Source: Heliocidaris erythrogramma
Lineage: Eukaryota; Echinodermata; Echinoidea; Camarodonta; Echinometridae
Direction: 5' to 3'
Length of the DNA stretch: 64,000 bases
Assembly: GCA_025617745.1 (NCBI GenBank)
Contig: CM046867.1
Location: 23,815,205-23,879,204, forward strand
The position numbers were made by a program, and so were the translations under genes. The first letter of the stretch is position 1. Every line of letters begins with the position of its first letter. Shown one piece after another: positions 21,525-33,711 of this stretch. Below the pieces are notes generated by a model. The model ran no database searches, was not told the origin of the DNA, and was given only the letters and a program-made list of their open reading frames with translations.

Positions 21525-22689
21525 CACTGGCGTAGACAGGGGGCACAAGGGGGCCATGACCCCCCCCCCCCCCCCCCCCCTATTCAGCCATTAAAAAAAA
21601 AGCGACAGCGAAAAAGCGGGGGAAGTGAGAGAAAAAGGCCTAAAAAGGCGCTATACAAGCCGTTATCTTTCTCTAAAAATTTGCTAAAACGTCAAAGCTT
21701 TCGCGCTTCGCGCGGGAAGGGGTAAATAACTCTCCTCTCCATGCACCCACTGTTACATACAGTGAAATGTTGATGCTACAAGCCGTTTTCTTTCTCTCAG
21801 ATTTGCTAAAACGTCAGAGCTTTTGCGCTTCGCGCGGGAAAGTGGAAACTCCCCCTCCCTGCACCCATCCCTGTTACAATGGTATTAAGTCCAAAATAAC
21901 TGAAAAGCGGCCAGGGCGTCAAACTAACTTTCCGCCTAAAAAAAGTGTTACGAGCCGTTATCTTTATCTCAAATTTGCTGTAAAACATAGAGCTTTCGCT
22001 CTTCGCGCTGGGGGGGGGGGGGGGGGGGGGGGTGAAACTCCATACAGTGCAATCTTGCGTCCAAGTAATTGAAAAGCAGTCAGGGAGTCGAACTATAACT
22101 TTCCGCCTAAAAGTTTATTTGCTACAAGCCGTTGTATTTCTCTCAAAGTTGCTAAAACGTCAGAACTTTCGCGCTTCGTGCGGGAAGGGGGAAACTTCTC
22201 CCTCCCTGCACCCATCCCTCTAACAGTGCAGTATCAAGTCCAAATAACTGAAAAGCTGTATTATCATCCCCCATATAATTATGATACATTAACTTAAAAC
22301 TAATAATTATCCAAACTCATTATGTTTGACCTTGAAATTCCATCACATTCTTTGATTATTAGAAGTAAGGAAATAAGAAATGCCATAATTTCAATTCGAA
22401 AATATGGAAGAAAATTCGTTCGCTCGCATTGTCATTCTCAATTGAGGGGTTCCGTCCATTGCCGTAGATCCGTGCATTCCTTTTCTTCATTAAAAAAACA
22501 TTTTTGGATGCTATAAAATGGAAGTTCAATTGCGGTGATCAATTATTGCAAAATTTCCTGGATAAAATGCACAAGAAATTGCGTTTTTTAGACTTCATTT
22601 TTTGCCCCGGGTGCCATAATCCCTAGTATCATGAACACGGATCGACACCCCTGTGGCACCCCTATTGAAAAATCCTGGCTACGCCTGTG
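21525..22689. mobile_element. Nested hAT-like non-autonomous element with 8-bp target duplication
   Basis: The termini CACTGGCGTAG (21525) and CTACGCCTGTG (ending 22689) are flanked by GTCATTAT at 21517-21524 and 22690-22697. Eight-base duplications with CA-GGCGTAG-type ends fit hAT MITEs. The interior has three diverged ~170-bp repeats containing TTTCGCGCTTCGCGCGGGAA and C/G tracts, and no transposase. Confidence 0.8.
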
Positions 22690-23154
22690 GTCATTATAAG
22701 AGGTGAAAATTAAGTATATGTGAGAAGAGGAAAAGGGCATATATTAGATAGTAAAAGTAAAGACGGGGAACTTATCAGATTAAAAAGAGGCACTAGAAGG
22801 GGGAAATGTGCACTTAATGAGGAAAAGGGGCATTTAAGAGATTTAAAAAGAGGTACTTATCAGAAGGGGAAAAAGTGCATATTGGGGAAAAGGGGCACTT
22901 TTCAGATTTAAATGAGGCACTTATCAGAAGGGGATTGGAGAAAGGGGTATTTTAAAAAGCGTGGGGGCACTGTGCCCCCTGCCCCAGGTGTGCCGCTTCT
23001 GATTTTAAAAAAATTGCTTCTCGGAACAAACTTGACTTTTACTTATTGACCCTGGAGCCCCAACGATTAATTTTTGAATTGGGCCTAATGAGATTGTACT
23101 GTTTTATCTTACAAAATACATGTAGCAGACATGGAAATATTTACACAATTAAGT

Positions 23155-23245
23155 TATTACGTACGTACGTAATAAATACTACTTACGTACGTATTATTAC
23201 GTACGTACGTACGTAGTATTATTACGTACGTACGTAGTATTGATG
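23155..23245. repeat. Central ACGTACGTACGT array of the foldback element
   Basis: Four blocks near the symmetry centre of the foldback element, with AT-rich spacers. Confidence 0.85.
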
Positions 23246-24140
23246 ACGATCAATGGCGGCGGCCGATCGAGAGGGTCTGACTCGTGCGTTTGTACTTACC
23301 ATCTTGAAAACCATCAATGTCAGGCTGAGCCTGACACTTAATCATGTAAATATTTTCATGTCTGCTACACTATTTTGCAAAACAAAACAGTACAATCTCC
23401 TTAGGCCCAATTCAAAAATTAATCTTTGGGGCTCCAGCGTCAAGAGGTAAAATTCAAGTTCGTTCCGAGAAACAATTTTTTAAAATCAGAAGTGGCGCAC
23501 CCGGGGTAGGAGGCACAGTGCCCCCACGCTTTTTAAAATGCCCCTTTCTCTCTGATAGGTGCCCTTTTTACTACTGGACTCCTCTTTTCCCCAATAAGTG
23601 CACATTCCCCCTTCAGATAAGTGCCTGATTTTTCCCGGATAGTCTACAATTAGATTCAAGTTATGAGGAAATCTTATTACGGGACATAAATTTAGGATAT
23701 GAAAGAAAATGATTGTGATGAGGATATCGGTCGTTACAAATTCATGACAAAGTGGCCAATTTGTCTAGTGATTTTCTTTGTTTTCAATAGTTTTCAGTGT
23801 GATTCATAAACTTTCAGACTATACAGTTGTCAGATAGTTTTTAGTGTTATAAAGATTCATAACTTCATTTTGTTCGATTTTACCCGAACAGAGTCGAACT
23901 GCTTTATTCTGTTTTGATTTGTCTGGGACCGGACTTGCCGCTGGGAAAATGAAGCGACACACACGTGCACTCACACATCCACCAACACACGTCACACACA
24001 CACATCACACAAATGTTGAGAATTCTTCACACTTGACAAGCTAGAGCCCACAGGCTCACAACATTGTGGAAAATCAACGGGAATTGACGGATAAATAATA
24101 AGGCAGCTGTGTAATTTCAATCTTTTTCATGTATTATTTA

Positions 24141-24290
24141 TTACGTACGTACGTAATATTATTACGTACGTACGTAATAAATATCACGTACGTACGTAGT
24201 AATTATCACGTACGTACGTAATATTATCACGTACGTACGTAGTATTTATTACGTACGTACGTAGTATTATTACGTACGTACGTAATATTT
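24141..24290. repeat. Right-arm ACGTACGTACGT array
   Basis: Seven blocks with spacers such as AATATT, AGTAATTATC and AGTATTTATT, mirroring the left-arm array. Confidence 0.9.
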
Positions 24291-24334
24291 TTTATTTTTT
24301 TACGTCGTCAGTTTGGCCCTTCCAGGTCTTCGTA

Positions 24335-26279
24335 TATTTGTAACACATTAACATGCATGCAATTAAACTAGCGTGCACCAGATTTAGACGGAAATGAGGC
24401 TAACTTGAACTGGATATTTTGACTTTGGTAATATTATTGTTTTGTGCAATTTGTTTATAAATTAAGGTTCATCATCGACCATCATCTATAATGTATGCAA
24501 CTTACAAGCAATGAAGCATTTTAAACACACGTAGAGTTTACTCTCGACTCTAGGATCTACACCCAACCTGAGGCTGAGGCTGAAAACAAGTTACAACAAC
24601 TAAGTTAGGCCTATACTACTAGGCTAGTACTAGTGTCGTGAGTAGTATTACTACAAGTTTTCTACAACAACTTCCAAGCATTCATGCATTGTCATTGGCA
24701 TTGTGAGAATGAGAGTGAGGCTTGACGGCCTTCTCGTGAAATAAGCCACCGGCCATCGAGTGTGTACTGTAGACACACACTGCCGTGTAAAGTCAATGGA
24801 CATGATGGAGGATGTGCTCAATAGTCATAGGCAATTACACGCAATAAACTGCATGTACAAAGTGAATGCGGGGTGGCTTATTTCACGAGAATGCCGACTT
24901 GACTTGTCTTGAGAAAAGAGAAAAGTACTCCGATACCGATACACAGTATCGCATATCGTAACATCCCCCTTCCACTGTAACGTTAAAGATTGGGAATCGG
25001 TCATTAATGAATAACGATTTTGCATGTATAAAAATATTGCTTTGAAAACAATAATTTTTCTTCTTTTTGGTAGGATGCAAATTTGTGAGCGTAAAGGGCA
25101 TTTTCTGTACTTTCCAAATATTGAAATAACATTTTGTCATTAATGTGCACTTCATGACAAGGTCAGCAGGTCAGGATCCAGCAATATGTAACCAATGTAC
25201 ACACTTTGTCTTTACAAAAGTAAATTCCAGCATTCCGATTGGTTACCACCACGCAAGATGTTTTCTCACAGCCAGGCAACAGCTATGCGCATGTTTGCAC
25301 AAAGATGAAGCAACAGGTTACAGATGCCTCGCTTGCCAATCACAGGGCTAAGATTCTATTGTTTTGGCCATGGTGTTGACAACGGATAATCTGCGGCTGA
25401 ATATTGCTGGATCCCGACTCTGACATAAATTTATGGATATTTTGAATGTAACAATGAAAAAGATGAGATTCCAGCACTTCCATACATATGTGTCTTGATG
25501 GCGGCTCATATACTTTTTATATGTCTTTTAACAACTTGAAATCTTGTGAAAAAAAGGGTTTTGTATGACTATTTCATCAGTTATTTTAAACAACTTATTT
25601 CTAAAATTCTGACTTAAACAAAATATCCCTGTGTTGGTAAACTATTCACTTATTTTTGCAGAAAGTCTAATGAGCACAGCATTAATATTTATTGAGGAAC
25701 ATAACTTTAAAGATGACCATGCGATACAGCTGACTGGGTGCAGGGAGAGAGTCCATTTCAGGCACTGGAAATAAAATGCGCGATTTGCACACAACTTGCG
25801 GTTAGACTGGTTAACAAGATAGGAAAGAATTCTTTATGTCCCAGCCACTTTTTTTCTCTTTTTTTTTTTTTTTTTTTGCTACCATACTATTTTTTTTTAA
25901 CTGTTCCAACTGTCTAAAAGAGGGCGACATTTTGGATGGGGGTTTAGTAAAAAATGGGGTATGGAATTTTGGGGAGTATACTAAGGGATCACGGAGAAAC
26001 CCCAGAAGCCGTCGGCACGCAGAGGAACGCTCCTGCACGGTTGCACTAATTGCTTGGAACGCCCCTGCACGCCATGAAGTTAATGAGGTTGAATTTGCAT
26101 AACAATAGCCACCCACCGAGGGAGCCTTAATTGTGGCGTGCAGATGCGTTCCTTTTGTCAAGATAATATCCTTTCATGTTTGCCGCTGTCCAGAGACCGA
26201 TCAATAAGTCATTGTAAGCCATTATGTAACCACGCACATCCGGCATGAAGTTTAACGATGTGTATACTTTGGCAGAGTC
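24335..26279. other. No gene; two small inverted-repeat elements
   Basis: A perfect 20-bp inverted repeat (24731-24750 and 24872-24891, TTCTCGTGAAATAAGCCACC) bounds a 160-bp hairpin element. A second small element lies at about 25168-25420. No coding exon is supported. Confidence 0.5.
25168..25420. mobile_element. Small MITE, GTCAGGATCCAGCAATAT termini
   Basis: GTCAGGATCCAGCAATAT (about 25170-25187) and ATATTGCTGGATCCCGAC (25401-25418) are near-perfect inverted ends, about 250 bp overall. Confidence 0.6.
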
Positions 26280-28345
26280 ATAGTCAAAAAAGGTCCGAGA
26301 AGGAAGCAAAATATGAAGAAATCTGAACTTCTAATTATTTTCCTGACCACGCAAATCATTTTTTAACAGACGACGCTTGAATAAAAATAGTTCCGAAAAG
26401 GATGCAGAATATGAAGAAATCAGAACTTTTAATGAGTATCCTGACCAAGATATCGTTTCTGACTAACGACGCTTGAATAAAAAAGATCCGAATAAGAAGC
26501 AACATGTGAATAAATCGGAACTTCTAATGATTATTGTGACCAAGCATATCGTTTGACTGACGACGTTTGAATACAAATAGTTCCGAAAAGGATGCAAAAT
26601 ATGAAGAAATCGAAACTTCTAATGATTTTCCTGACCACGCAAATCGTTTCTAACTGACGAAGCTTGAATAAAAATAGTTTCGAAAATGATGCAAAATATG
26701 AAGAAATCGGAACTTTTAATGATTATCCTGACCACGTAAATCGTTTCTAACTGACGACGCTTGAATAAAAATAGTTCCGAAAAGGATGCAAAATATGAAG
26801 AAATCGGAACTTTTAATGATTATCCTGACCAAGCATATCGTTTCTGACTGACAACCCTTGAATAAAATAGATCCGAATATAATTATAGGAAGCAAAATAA
26901 GAATAAATCGAACTTCTAATGATTATTGTGACCAAGCATATCGTTTGACTGACGACGCTTGAATACAATTAGTTCAGAAAAGGATGCAAAATATGAAGAA
27001 ATCGAAACTTCTAATGATTTTCCTGACCACGTAAATCGTTTCTAACTGACGACGCTTGAATAAAAATAGTTTCGAAAAGGATGCAAAATATGAAGAAATC
27101 GGAACTTTTAATGATTATCCTGACAAAGCATATCGTTTCTGACCGACGACCCTTGAATAAAATAGATCCGAATATATAGGAAGCAAAATATGAATAAATC
27201 GAACTTCTAATGGTTATTGTGACCAAGCATATCGTTTGACTGACGACGCTTGAATACAAATAGTTCCGAAAAGGATGCAAAATATGAAGAAATCGAAACT
27301 TCTAATGATTTTCCTGACCACGTATATCGTTTCTAACTGACGACGCTTGAATAAAAATAGTTCCGAAAAGGATGCAAAATATGAAGAAATATGAATAAAT
27401 CGAAACTTCTAATGATTTTCCTGACCACGCAAATCGTTTCTAACTGACGACGCTTGAATAAAAATAGTTTCGAAAATGATGCAAAATATGAAGAAATCAG
27501 AACTTTTAATGATTATCCTGACCACGTAAATCGTTTCTAACTGACGACGCTTGAATAAAAATAGTTCCGAAAAGGATGCAAAATATGAAGAAATCAGAAC
27601 TTTTAATGATTATCCTGACCAAGCATATCGTTTCTGAATGACGACCCTTGAATAAAATAGATCCGAATATATAGGAAGCAAAATATGAATAAATCGAACT
27701 TCTAATGATTTTCCTGACCACGCAAATCGTTTCTAACTGACGACGCTTGAATAAAAATAGTTTCGAAAAGGATGCAAAATATGAAGAAATCGGAACTTTT
27801 AATGATTATCCTGACCAAGCATATCGTTTCTGACTGACGACCCTTGAATAAAATAGATCCGAATATATAGGAAGCAAAATATGAATAAATCGAACTTCTA
27901 ATGATTTTCCTGACCACGCAAATCGTTTCTAACTGACGACGCTTGAATAAAAATAGTTTCGAAAAGGATGCAAAATATGAAGAAATCGGAACTTTTAATG
28001 ATTATCCTGACCAAGCATATCGTTTCTGACTGACGACCCTTGAATAAAATAGATCCGAATATATAGGAAGCAAAATATGAATAAATCGAACTTCTAATGA
28101 TTTTCCTGACCACGCAAATCGTTTCTAACTGACGACGCTTGAATAAAAATAGTTTCGAAAAGGATGCAAAATATGAAGAAATCGGAACTTTTAATGATTA
28201 TCCTGACCAAGCATATCGTTTCTGACTGACGACCCTTGAATAAAATAGATCCGAATATATAGGAAGCAAAATATGAATAAATCGAACTTCTAATGATTTT
28301 CCTGACCACGCAAATCGTTTCTAACTGACGATCGACGCTTGAATA
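26280..28345. repeat. Satellite of ~97-bp monomers in 196-bp higher-order units
   Basis: Monomers of about 97-100 bp share the phrase GACGACGCTTGAATAAAAATAGTT...GAAATCGGAACTTTTAATGATTATCCTGACC in short variant forms. From about 27506 to 28330, two monomer types alternate as an almost identical 196-bp dimer repeated four times (phase points 27506, 27702, 27898, 28094). The left part is more diverged. The repeated 71-codon minus-strand frames are by-products. Confidence 0.9.
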
Positions 28346-29352
28346 TAAAAAGCTTAATTTATCTTAACTTAAATTATCAGTTACTGTTTGAAATCGTAGA
28401 AAGCAAAGAGGAAAGATGTGTCAGCGATTTAGAATAAGGAGTGAAAAACAAATAGCGGTGGTCCTCACTCGAGATCAATGGAGAATCGAAACTTAATTGC
28501 AAGTTCTGAAAGTATATTGCTGAAAGTTTGAACAAAATCCGATAAATAATAAGAGAGTTGTGAATTTTGAAAGTTGTAATCACTATATATATGGGAGTTT
28601 CAAATTAACCAAATTGGTTATGGTAACTGTATGCCCTTGACAACATCGCCCATTCGCTCCAATACACAAAACCAATATTTTTTTTCAAAATGTGCTACTA
28701 AGTATAATCTTTTACTTTTATGAGGACCTGTATGCTTAATATAAATCTATTTTCTAGATACTGTGACGCAATGGACGGAGCAAATTAATTCAAATTTTAT
28801 GGATGCTTCTTCCCTGAGCATCTATAGCGGCAAACTATGCATTCACCTGCTTTCGGATAATGGGACTTGAAAAGTCAGAATGCATGCTGCATATATTATG
28901 CTCTGCTCTGTTTGGCAAACCCAAGAAAATAGATTTTTGTTAAGCAAAACCAGACAATTTAAAAGTATCATTATAAAGATTTAATTTTTATAAATCATGT
29001 AAACACCCACTTTATATTTTTCGTCACATATGGGATTTTAGGTAATGAAGAAAATCAATTTAGGTCTTGGATTCAAAATATCTTCCTGACCGGAACATTT
29101 CTCAATGGTTCATGTACAAATCCAAATCAGCAAGAAAATGGCAGCCCCCATGCAAATGAGTAGTAGACGATACCGGGTGTTGGAATATCTTTATACCCTT
29201 TTCTGATATCTTATTGGAAAATGATTTAGGCCAATAAGTAGGAATATACTACACCTTTCAATATAAGTAAATTTGTACTCAGGGGTTAATTCTCTTTAAT
29301 TGGTTAATTTGACTTCAAGATTTGAGAACATTTTTTTGATGATTGTGCTTTG
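28346..29352. other. No gene; old interspersed repeat at about 28490-28580
   Basis: 28490-28580 resembles, in inverse, the phrase at 31740-31830 (CCATCAAAATCGG followed by GAAAAAGTTATGAAAGTTTG), a dispersed repeat. Nothing else is recognised. Confidence 0.35.
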
Positions 29353-29394
29353 TACTAGGTGTTACAAAAAACATTTCCCACTTTTGATCCTTAA

Positions 29395-29952
29395 AGGCAT
29401 TGGCTAGCATTGTTAGGAATTTTAAAATATTTCATTCTGTTACTTGAAATTTTATAAAATGTGAGTTATAGTTTTAAAATATGGCTATGAGAGTCGCAAG
29501 TCATAATACCTTTGGGAAGTATTTTAAAACAGTGAAAATCTAAGTCAATGTTTGGAAAGAAAATATCATTTTAACGGTCGGTTCTTGGAGTTTGAATTTA
29601 TATTGAATAGCGATTTATGCAATTTTCGTAGTGTGCGAATAATACATGTTGAATGCGAGTAGATTGACAGTCTCGTCATGTTCTCCAAAAAAAAATGCAC
29701 ACGATCTCAACGCAGAGGGAGCCATACAACTTATTTTTTGAATTCGAGAGTAATAGTCTCTTATTAAAACGTCTCGAAGACGCGGAATTATAAAATCGCG
29801 GTTTGCGTTGTACTTACAGCTTTTCATTCCAAATAATGGTTGTTTTCAGGGTTTTTGAGTAATAATACAACACTGTACATGCACTCATACACATGTTTCA
29901 TCTTGGTTTGAGAATTTTTTAAATCAGCTGCTCACAAAGGTAGCCAATGCCT
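29395..29952. mobile_element. Nested 558-bp TTAA-target MITE
   Basis: AGGCATTGGCTA (29395) and TAGCCAATGCCT (ending 29952) are inverted ends flanked by TTAA at 29391-29394 and 29953-29956. The uninterrupted arm of the host element (rc of about 31220-31240) has a single TTAA there. TTAA targets are used by piggyBac and Kolobok transposons. Confidence 0.8.
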
Positions 29953-30377
29953 TTAATAGTTCGAAAACTATATCAGATAACACTGTCATTGATATGAGTA
30001 ATAGCTGAATAGTGTACAATTTAGTTGGAGGTGATTTGAATATGAAAGCATACATAAGTTTCATTAAATCCATGATTAATTTTAAAGTTAGGTTCCAGAT
30101 TTTGGTCAAATTTTAACCCTCTGTACAAAACTTGAACTTTACGCAGGAACCAATGATGTGTATGTGAGTGTGTGCTTACAATGACCCTGAATAATGTCCA
30201 TGAATACCACCTTTTCAGAGCTCTGCTGACCAGGCTTCTGGTCTCTTGCTCCAAGGCACATGAATGCTTTATTAATAATTCATGATGGATTGCCCTGGGC
30301 ACTGCTAGTCTGAATTCATGGTAAAGGGTAAAATGCATGCACATGAAAAAAGTAAGCACGTGTTTCCATGTGCTTGC

Positions 30378-30572
30378 AACATCATCATCACTATCATCAC
30401 CATCAGTATCATCATCGTCGTCGTTATCATCATCATCATCACTGTCACTATCATGATCATCATTATTAGCAGCAGCACCATTATCATCACCATCATCATT
30501 GTTATTATCATAATCGTTGTCATCATTATCACTATCATTGTCATCATCATTATCATCATCATCATCAAGGAC
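30378..30572. repeat. (ATC)n trinucleotide microsatellite
   Basis: An imperfect ATC/ATT/GTC tract. It creates Asp-rich, Met-rich and Ile-rich frames that are not genes. Confidence 0.95.
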
Positions 30573-31300
30573 AACATCAATATTCCTATCCTTTGAATGA
30601 CTTAAATCAATTTGCATTACTTTGATTGCTTCAAAATCCATTAAAATGACATCTCAGTGAAATGATTTTACACAGTTAATGCCGGAGGATGAATAAAGAC
30701 TAGCTGTGATAGTGGAATTCCTCATGAATAAATAATAAAGTGTTCAAACCCTGGCCATTGTCTGGGTGTTAACCACACTCCCATACACACCAATAGACCT
30801 GTTTACTAAGTGATTCAAATTTATGGATGTTTCTTTCCTGGGGACCTACATGTACATGTAGTAACGAGGTATTCCATTAACCTGTTATTAATGAATGAAC
30901 TACAATACTTGGAATCCGAGTTGCATACATTACTTGTTGCTATGTCTGGCAAGCCTCTGGCAAGCTTTCAGGTTGTCAAGAGCAACCTTTGTTTCAAAAG
31001 TATGCATAAAATTTGAATCACAATAGTAAACAGGTCTATTGTCCCCTGTGCAAAGTTTTGTACAGAGGGTTGAAAATAGAGCAAAATCTGAACCCTAACT
31101 TAAAATTAATCTTGAATTTAATGAAACTGATTTATGCTTTCATTTTTAAATTACCTCCAACAAAATTGTACATTATTCAGCTATTCCTCATATCAATGTC
31201 AGTGTTATCTGATATATAGTTTTTGAACTATTAAGGATCAAAAGTGGGAAATGTTTTTTGTAACACCTAGTAGGACATCTTACAAAAGGGATACTACATG

Positions 31301-31499
31301 CAGTGGCGTATCCAGGGGGGGGGGGGGGCGCAACAGGCGCGCGCCCCCCCTATTGGCCGTCGTTAAAAAAAAATATATAGCACTATATAGCACTATTTTG
31401 CATCTCAGCCCTTCTTCAGGAGCAAAAATTTCTCCCCCATGACGGCAATCAATAATTCCTGGCGCCCCCCCCTATTGGGAAATCCTGGATACGCCGCTG
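31301..31499. mobile_element. Short CAGTGGCGTATCC MITE
   Basis: CAGTGGCGTATCC (31301) and GGATACGCCGCTG (ending 31499) are inverted ends with one mismatch. ACATG flanks both sides. The interior has G and C tracts. It resembles the larger CACTGGCGTAG element at 21525. Confidence 0.7.
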
Positions 31500-33566
31500 A
31501 CATGTAGGTGAACTTAGTTACTCTTACATTAGACCGCCTGTTTTTAGCCTATTTGCTTGGGCCTAATAAGTACCCCATTTGCATATTGAGCACGCTTCTA
31601 CCTTCTCATCAGAAGTGAATGATGAAAGATGTAAGCGTATTCAATGGATAAGCCTGTCCATATTAAAAACTGTTACTTATGCACACATCGCATAGATCTA
31701 ACTTAAAGGAGAATGAACCGTGGGGAAATATCAATTTTAATTAAAAGAGAGGATAGAGAGAAGCAATTTGAAAAAAAGTTCCATCAAAATCGGTTACGAA
31801 ATGAAAAAGTTATGAAAGTTTGAAAAGTCTCAATATACTTTCTATGGCGATCCTCAAATTGGCAATGTTGCTTCAAAATGGCAGGTTTAGTAGCACAACT
31901 CTCAATATGTTTTGTACACAAAATTTCATATTTCTCCATTATCTCTAAAGATGCTGGTTGTCTTTTTTTATGAACTCAACATATATTGTGTCAAATACAT
32001 TTTCCCATGATATATCATGAGCTAAGACGTGGTTTCCGGACGGACGGCGTACCTGCACAAACTGCATGCAGTTTTATTGCCTTCACGGCTATGTGCTTAT
32101 AAATGGATGTAGGGGAGAATTTAATACGTTGGAATTAATCACTGGACGTGTCTGGTTTTATTCCTTATTGTCCAACTTGTAACAGGAGTGTGAAGTAATG
32201 TACTGGGTACATGAAAGGTACAGTCGGCACAATATAAATCATACATTATGTGATGAGAACTCCCAATCGATCATTCATGTTTCTCACTTTGAAAAAAGAA
32301 GTATACATTGAAAACCATTTCCTAGAATATGTATTACAGTACATGTACATGCAGGTAAGATATATAGTTCCGTTTTTTTCAAAAAGCAGTTGGAGCAATT
32401 CCCAAGGCAATTCGTCCCCTCCTTTTGTTACCCATGGGCGGGGAATGATCCTTAGATGGTTGGGAGGCACTTTTTTAGTGCTGCAGTGCCTTCCATATTT
32501 CATGAATTCATTTCTAAACTTTGAATTTCCGGAGGGAGCACGTTGGAACAACTCACTGTCGTACGCATGAACAAATGCCTTCTGTTATGCACGCAACCTA
32601 TACCGATTAGCTGTGAAGGGGAGGACGCTTATTTTGTATTGGCGAAGATATTGCTCCACATGCTATAGTGTGTACACGTTCAATGTCTATGGCGCAACAA
32701 CACGTGTTATTCGCATCCGTTCGCACAGCGCATGTGCATGTGTATGTATGTACTATATTTTAGAGTTACATCATTTGTAGCTTCATGGTTACATACACAG
32801 TTTTGTGCGTTTATAACTCTATGGCTACATCATCCACGTACACGAAAACGGATAAAAAGGGTACCTTTTCACCAATAAGCGCATAACCGGGTTACACATT
32901 TAGGGTATCAAAAAAGCAAATATCAAGAAAAAGGGTATCAAATTCAGAGGTGATAAGAAGGGGGAAGGGGGATATAGTTCGGTAATGTGTTCCAAATTAG
33001 GACAAATTTCTTTTACGGTTCCTTTTTGGCTGAAAAAAGGTCTTTGATAATGATGTAATCCTCAAATAGGATGTAAAATACCAAGCAAGATATAAAATCG
33101 CTGTTAATGGTCTAAAAATCAGAGATAGACAGGTTTTCCTGTTTATGGTATCAAAATCTCCTACTGCAATCTGCTTTTTAATTCAGCAAGTGATTTACCG
33201 CGGATGATGTAGTATGTCTTAATGAGACATGTACATCATCCTCCTTTGGAAGTTTGATTTATGTAAGCATTCCATTACTTTCCACAGCTTTGTTGTTTTT
33301 TTTTTTTTTTGGGGGGGGGACTGTTTCTACATGTAAGTTCAACCTAATTCTTTCTGTGCTACAGTTGTTTTTTTGTTTTTTTTTGCAGGGTTTTATATTC
33401 AATGAGACAGGGTGAAGGGGAGGAACATGACTGTTAAGTGTAAAGAAAAAAAATGGAATGGGATTTCAGCCACGACATATTTTAGAATTCTTTTATTCCA
33501 GTTTAATTTATTTCTACTTTTTACTCATATCATGGAAGCATATTATACTAGGGTAAAATTTCTTTT
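31500..33566. other. No gene recognised
   Basis: AT-rich DNA with a dispersed repeat at about 31730-31850. Overlapping frames of about 100 codons on both strands at 32246-32570 lack any recognisable feature and are probably chance. Confidence 0.4.
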
Positions 33567-33711
33567 GCGACAGCCACCCAAAATGAAAATAATATATAGG
33601 GTTAGGGTGGGGGTTAGGGTTTAGAGTTTAGGGTTTAGTGTTAGGGTTAGGGTTAATGTTTAGGGTTAGGGTTTAGGGTTTACGTAACCGCACATTTGGG
33701 TGGCTGTCCCA
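33567..33711. mobile_element. MITE with a degenerate TTAGGG core
   Basis: GCGACAGCCACCCAAAATG (33567) and CATTTGGGTGGCTGTCCCAC (ending 33711) are inverted ends. The roughly 85 bp between them is mostly GGGTTA/GGGTTTA repeats. Confidence 0.65.

Larger units (their letters stand above)
20324..24334. mobile_element. 4-kb foldback element with ACGTACGTACGT arrays
   Basis: TACGAAGACCTGGAAGGGCC (20324) and its complement (ending 24334) begin long inverted arms. The left arm 20324-20880 mirrors about 23770-24334, and inner parts 22720-23165 mirror about 23340-23660. Arrays of ACGTACGTACGT separated by 8-10 AT-rich bases sit in both arms and at the centre. The left arm is longer because of an insertion (21525-22689) and other divergence. 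The flanking TA at both ends may be a target duplication. No transposase is visible. Confidence 0.75.
29353..31272. mobile_element. Tc1/mariner-like non-autonomous element (42-bp perfect inverted ends)
   Basis: 29353-29394 and 31231-31272 are perfect inverted repeats beginning TACTAGGTGTTACAAAAAAC. TA at both outer edges fits a TA target. After the nested insertion at 29395-29952, the left arm continues (29953-30145) as the complement of 31050-31230. The interior has an ATC/GAT microsatellite. Confidence 0.7.

Noticed and set aside
20374..24290. CRISPR-like array of short repeats with spacers
   Set aside because: The blocks are ACGT simple repeats with near-identical short AT spacers in a eukaryotic foldback element.
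27011..28309. Five near-identical 71-89 codon minus-strand frames
   Set aside because: By-products of the 196-bp satellite.
30021..30641. Asp-rich 206-codon frame and its Ile-rich and Met-rich shadows
   Set aside because: Caused by the ATC trinucleotide microsatellite.
32246..32570. Overlapping frames of 106 (+) and 101 (-) codons
   Set aside because: No domain, codon or splice evidence; such lengths arise by chance in 64 kb.
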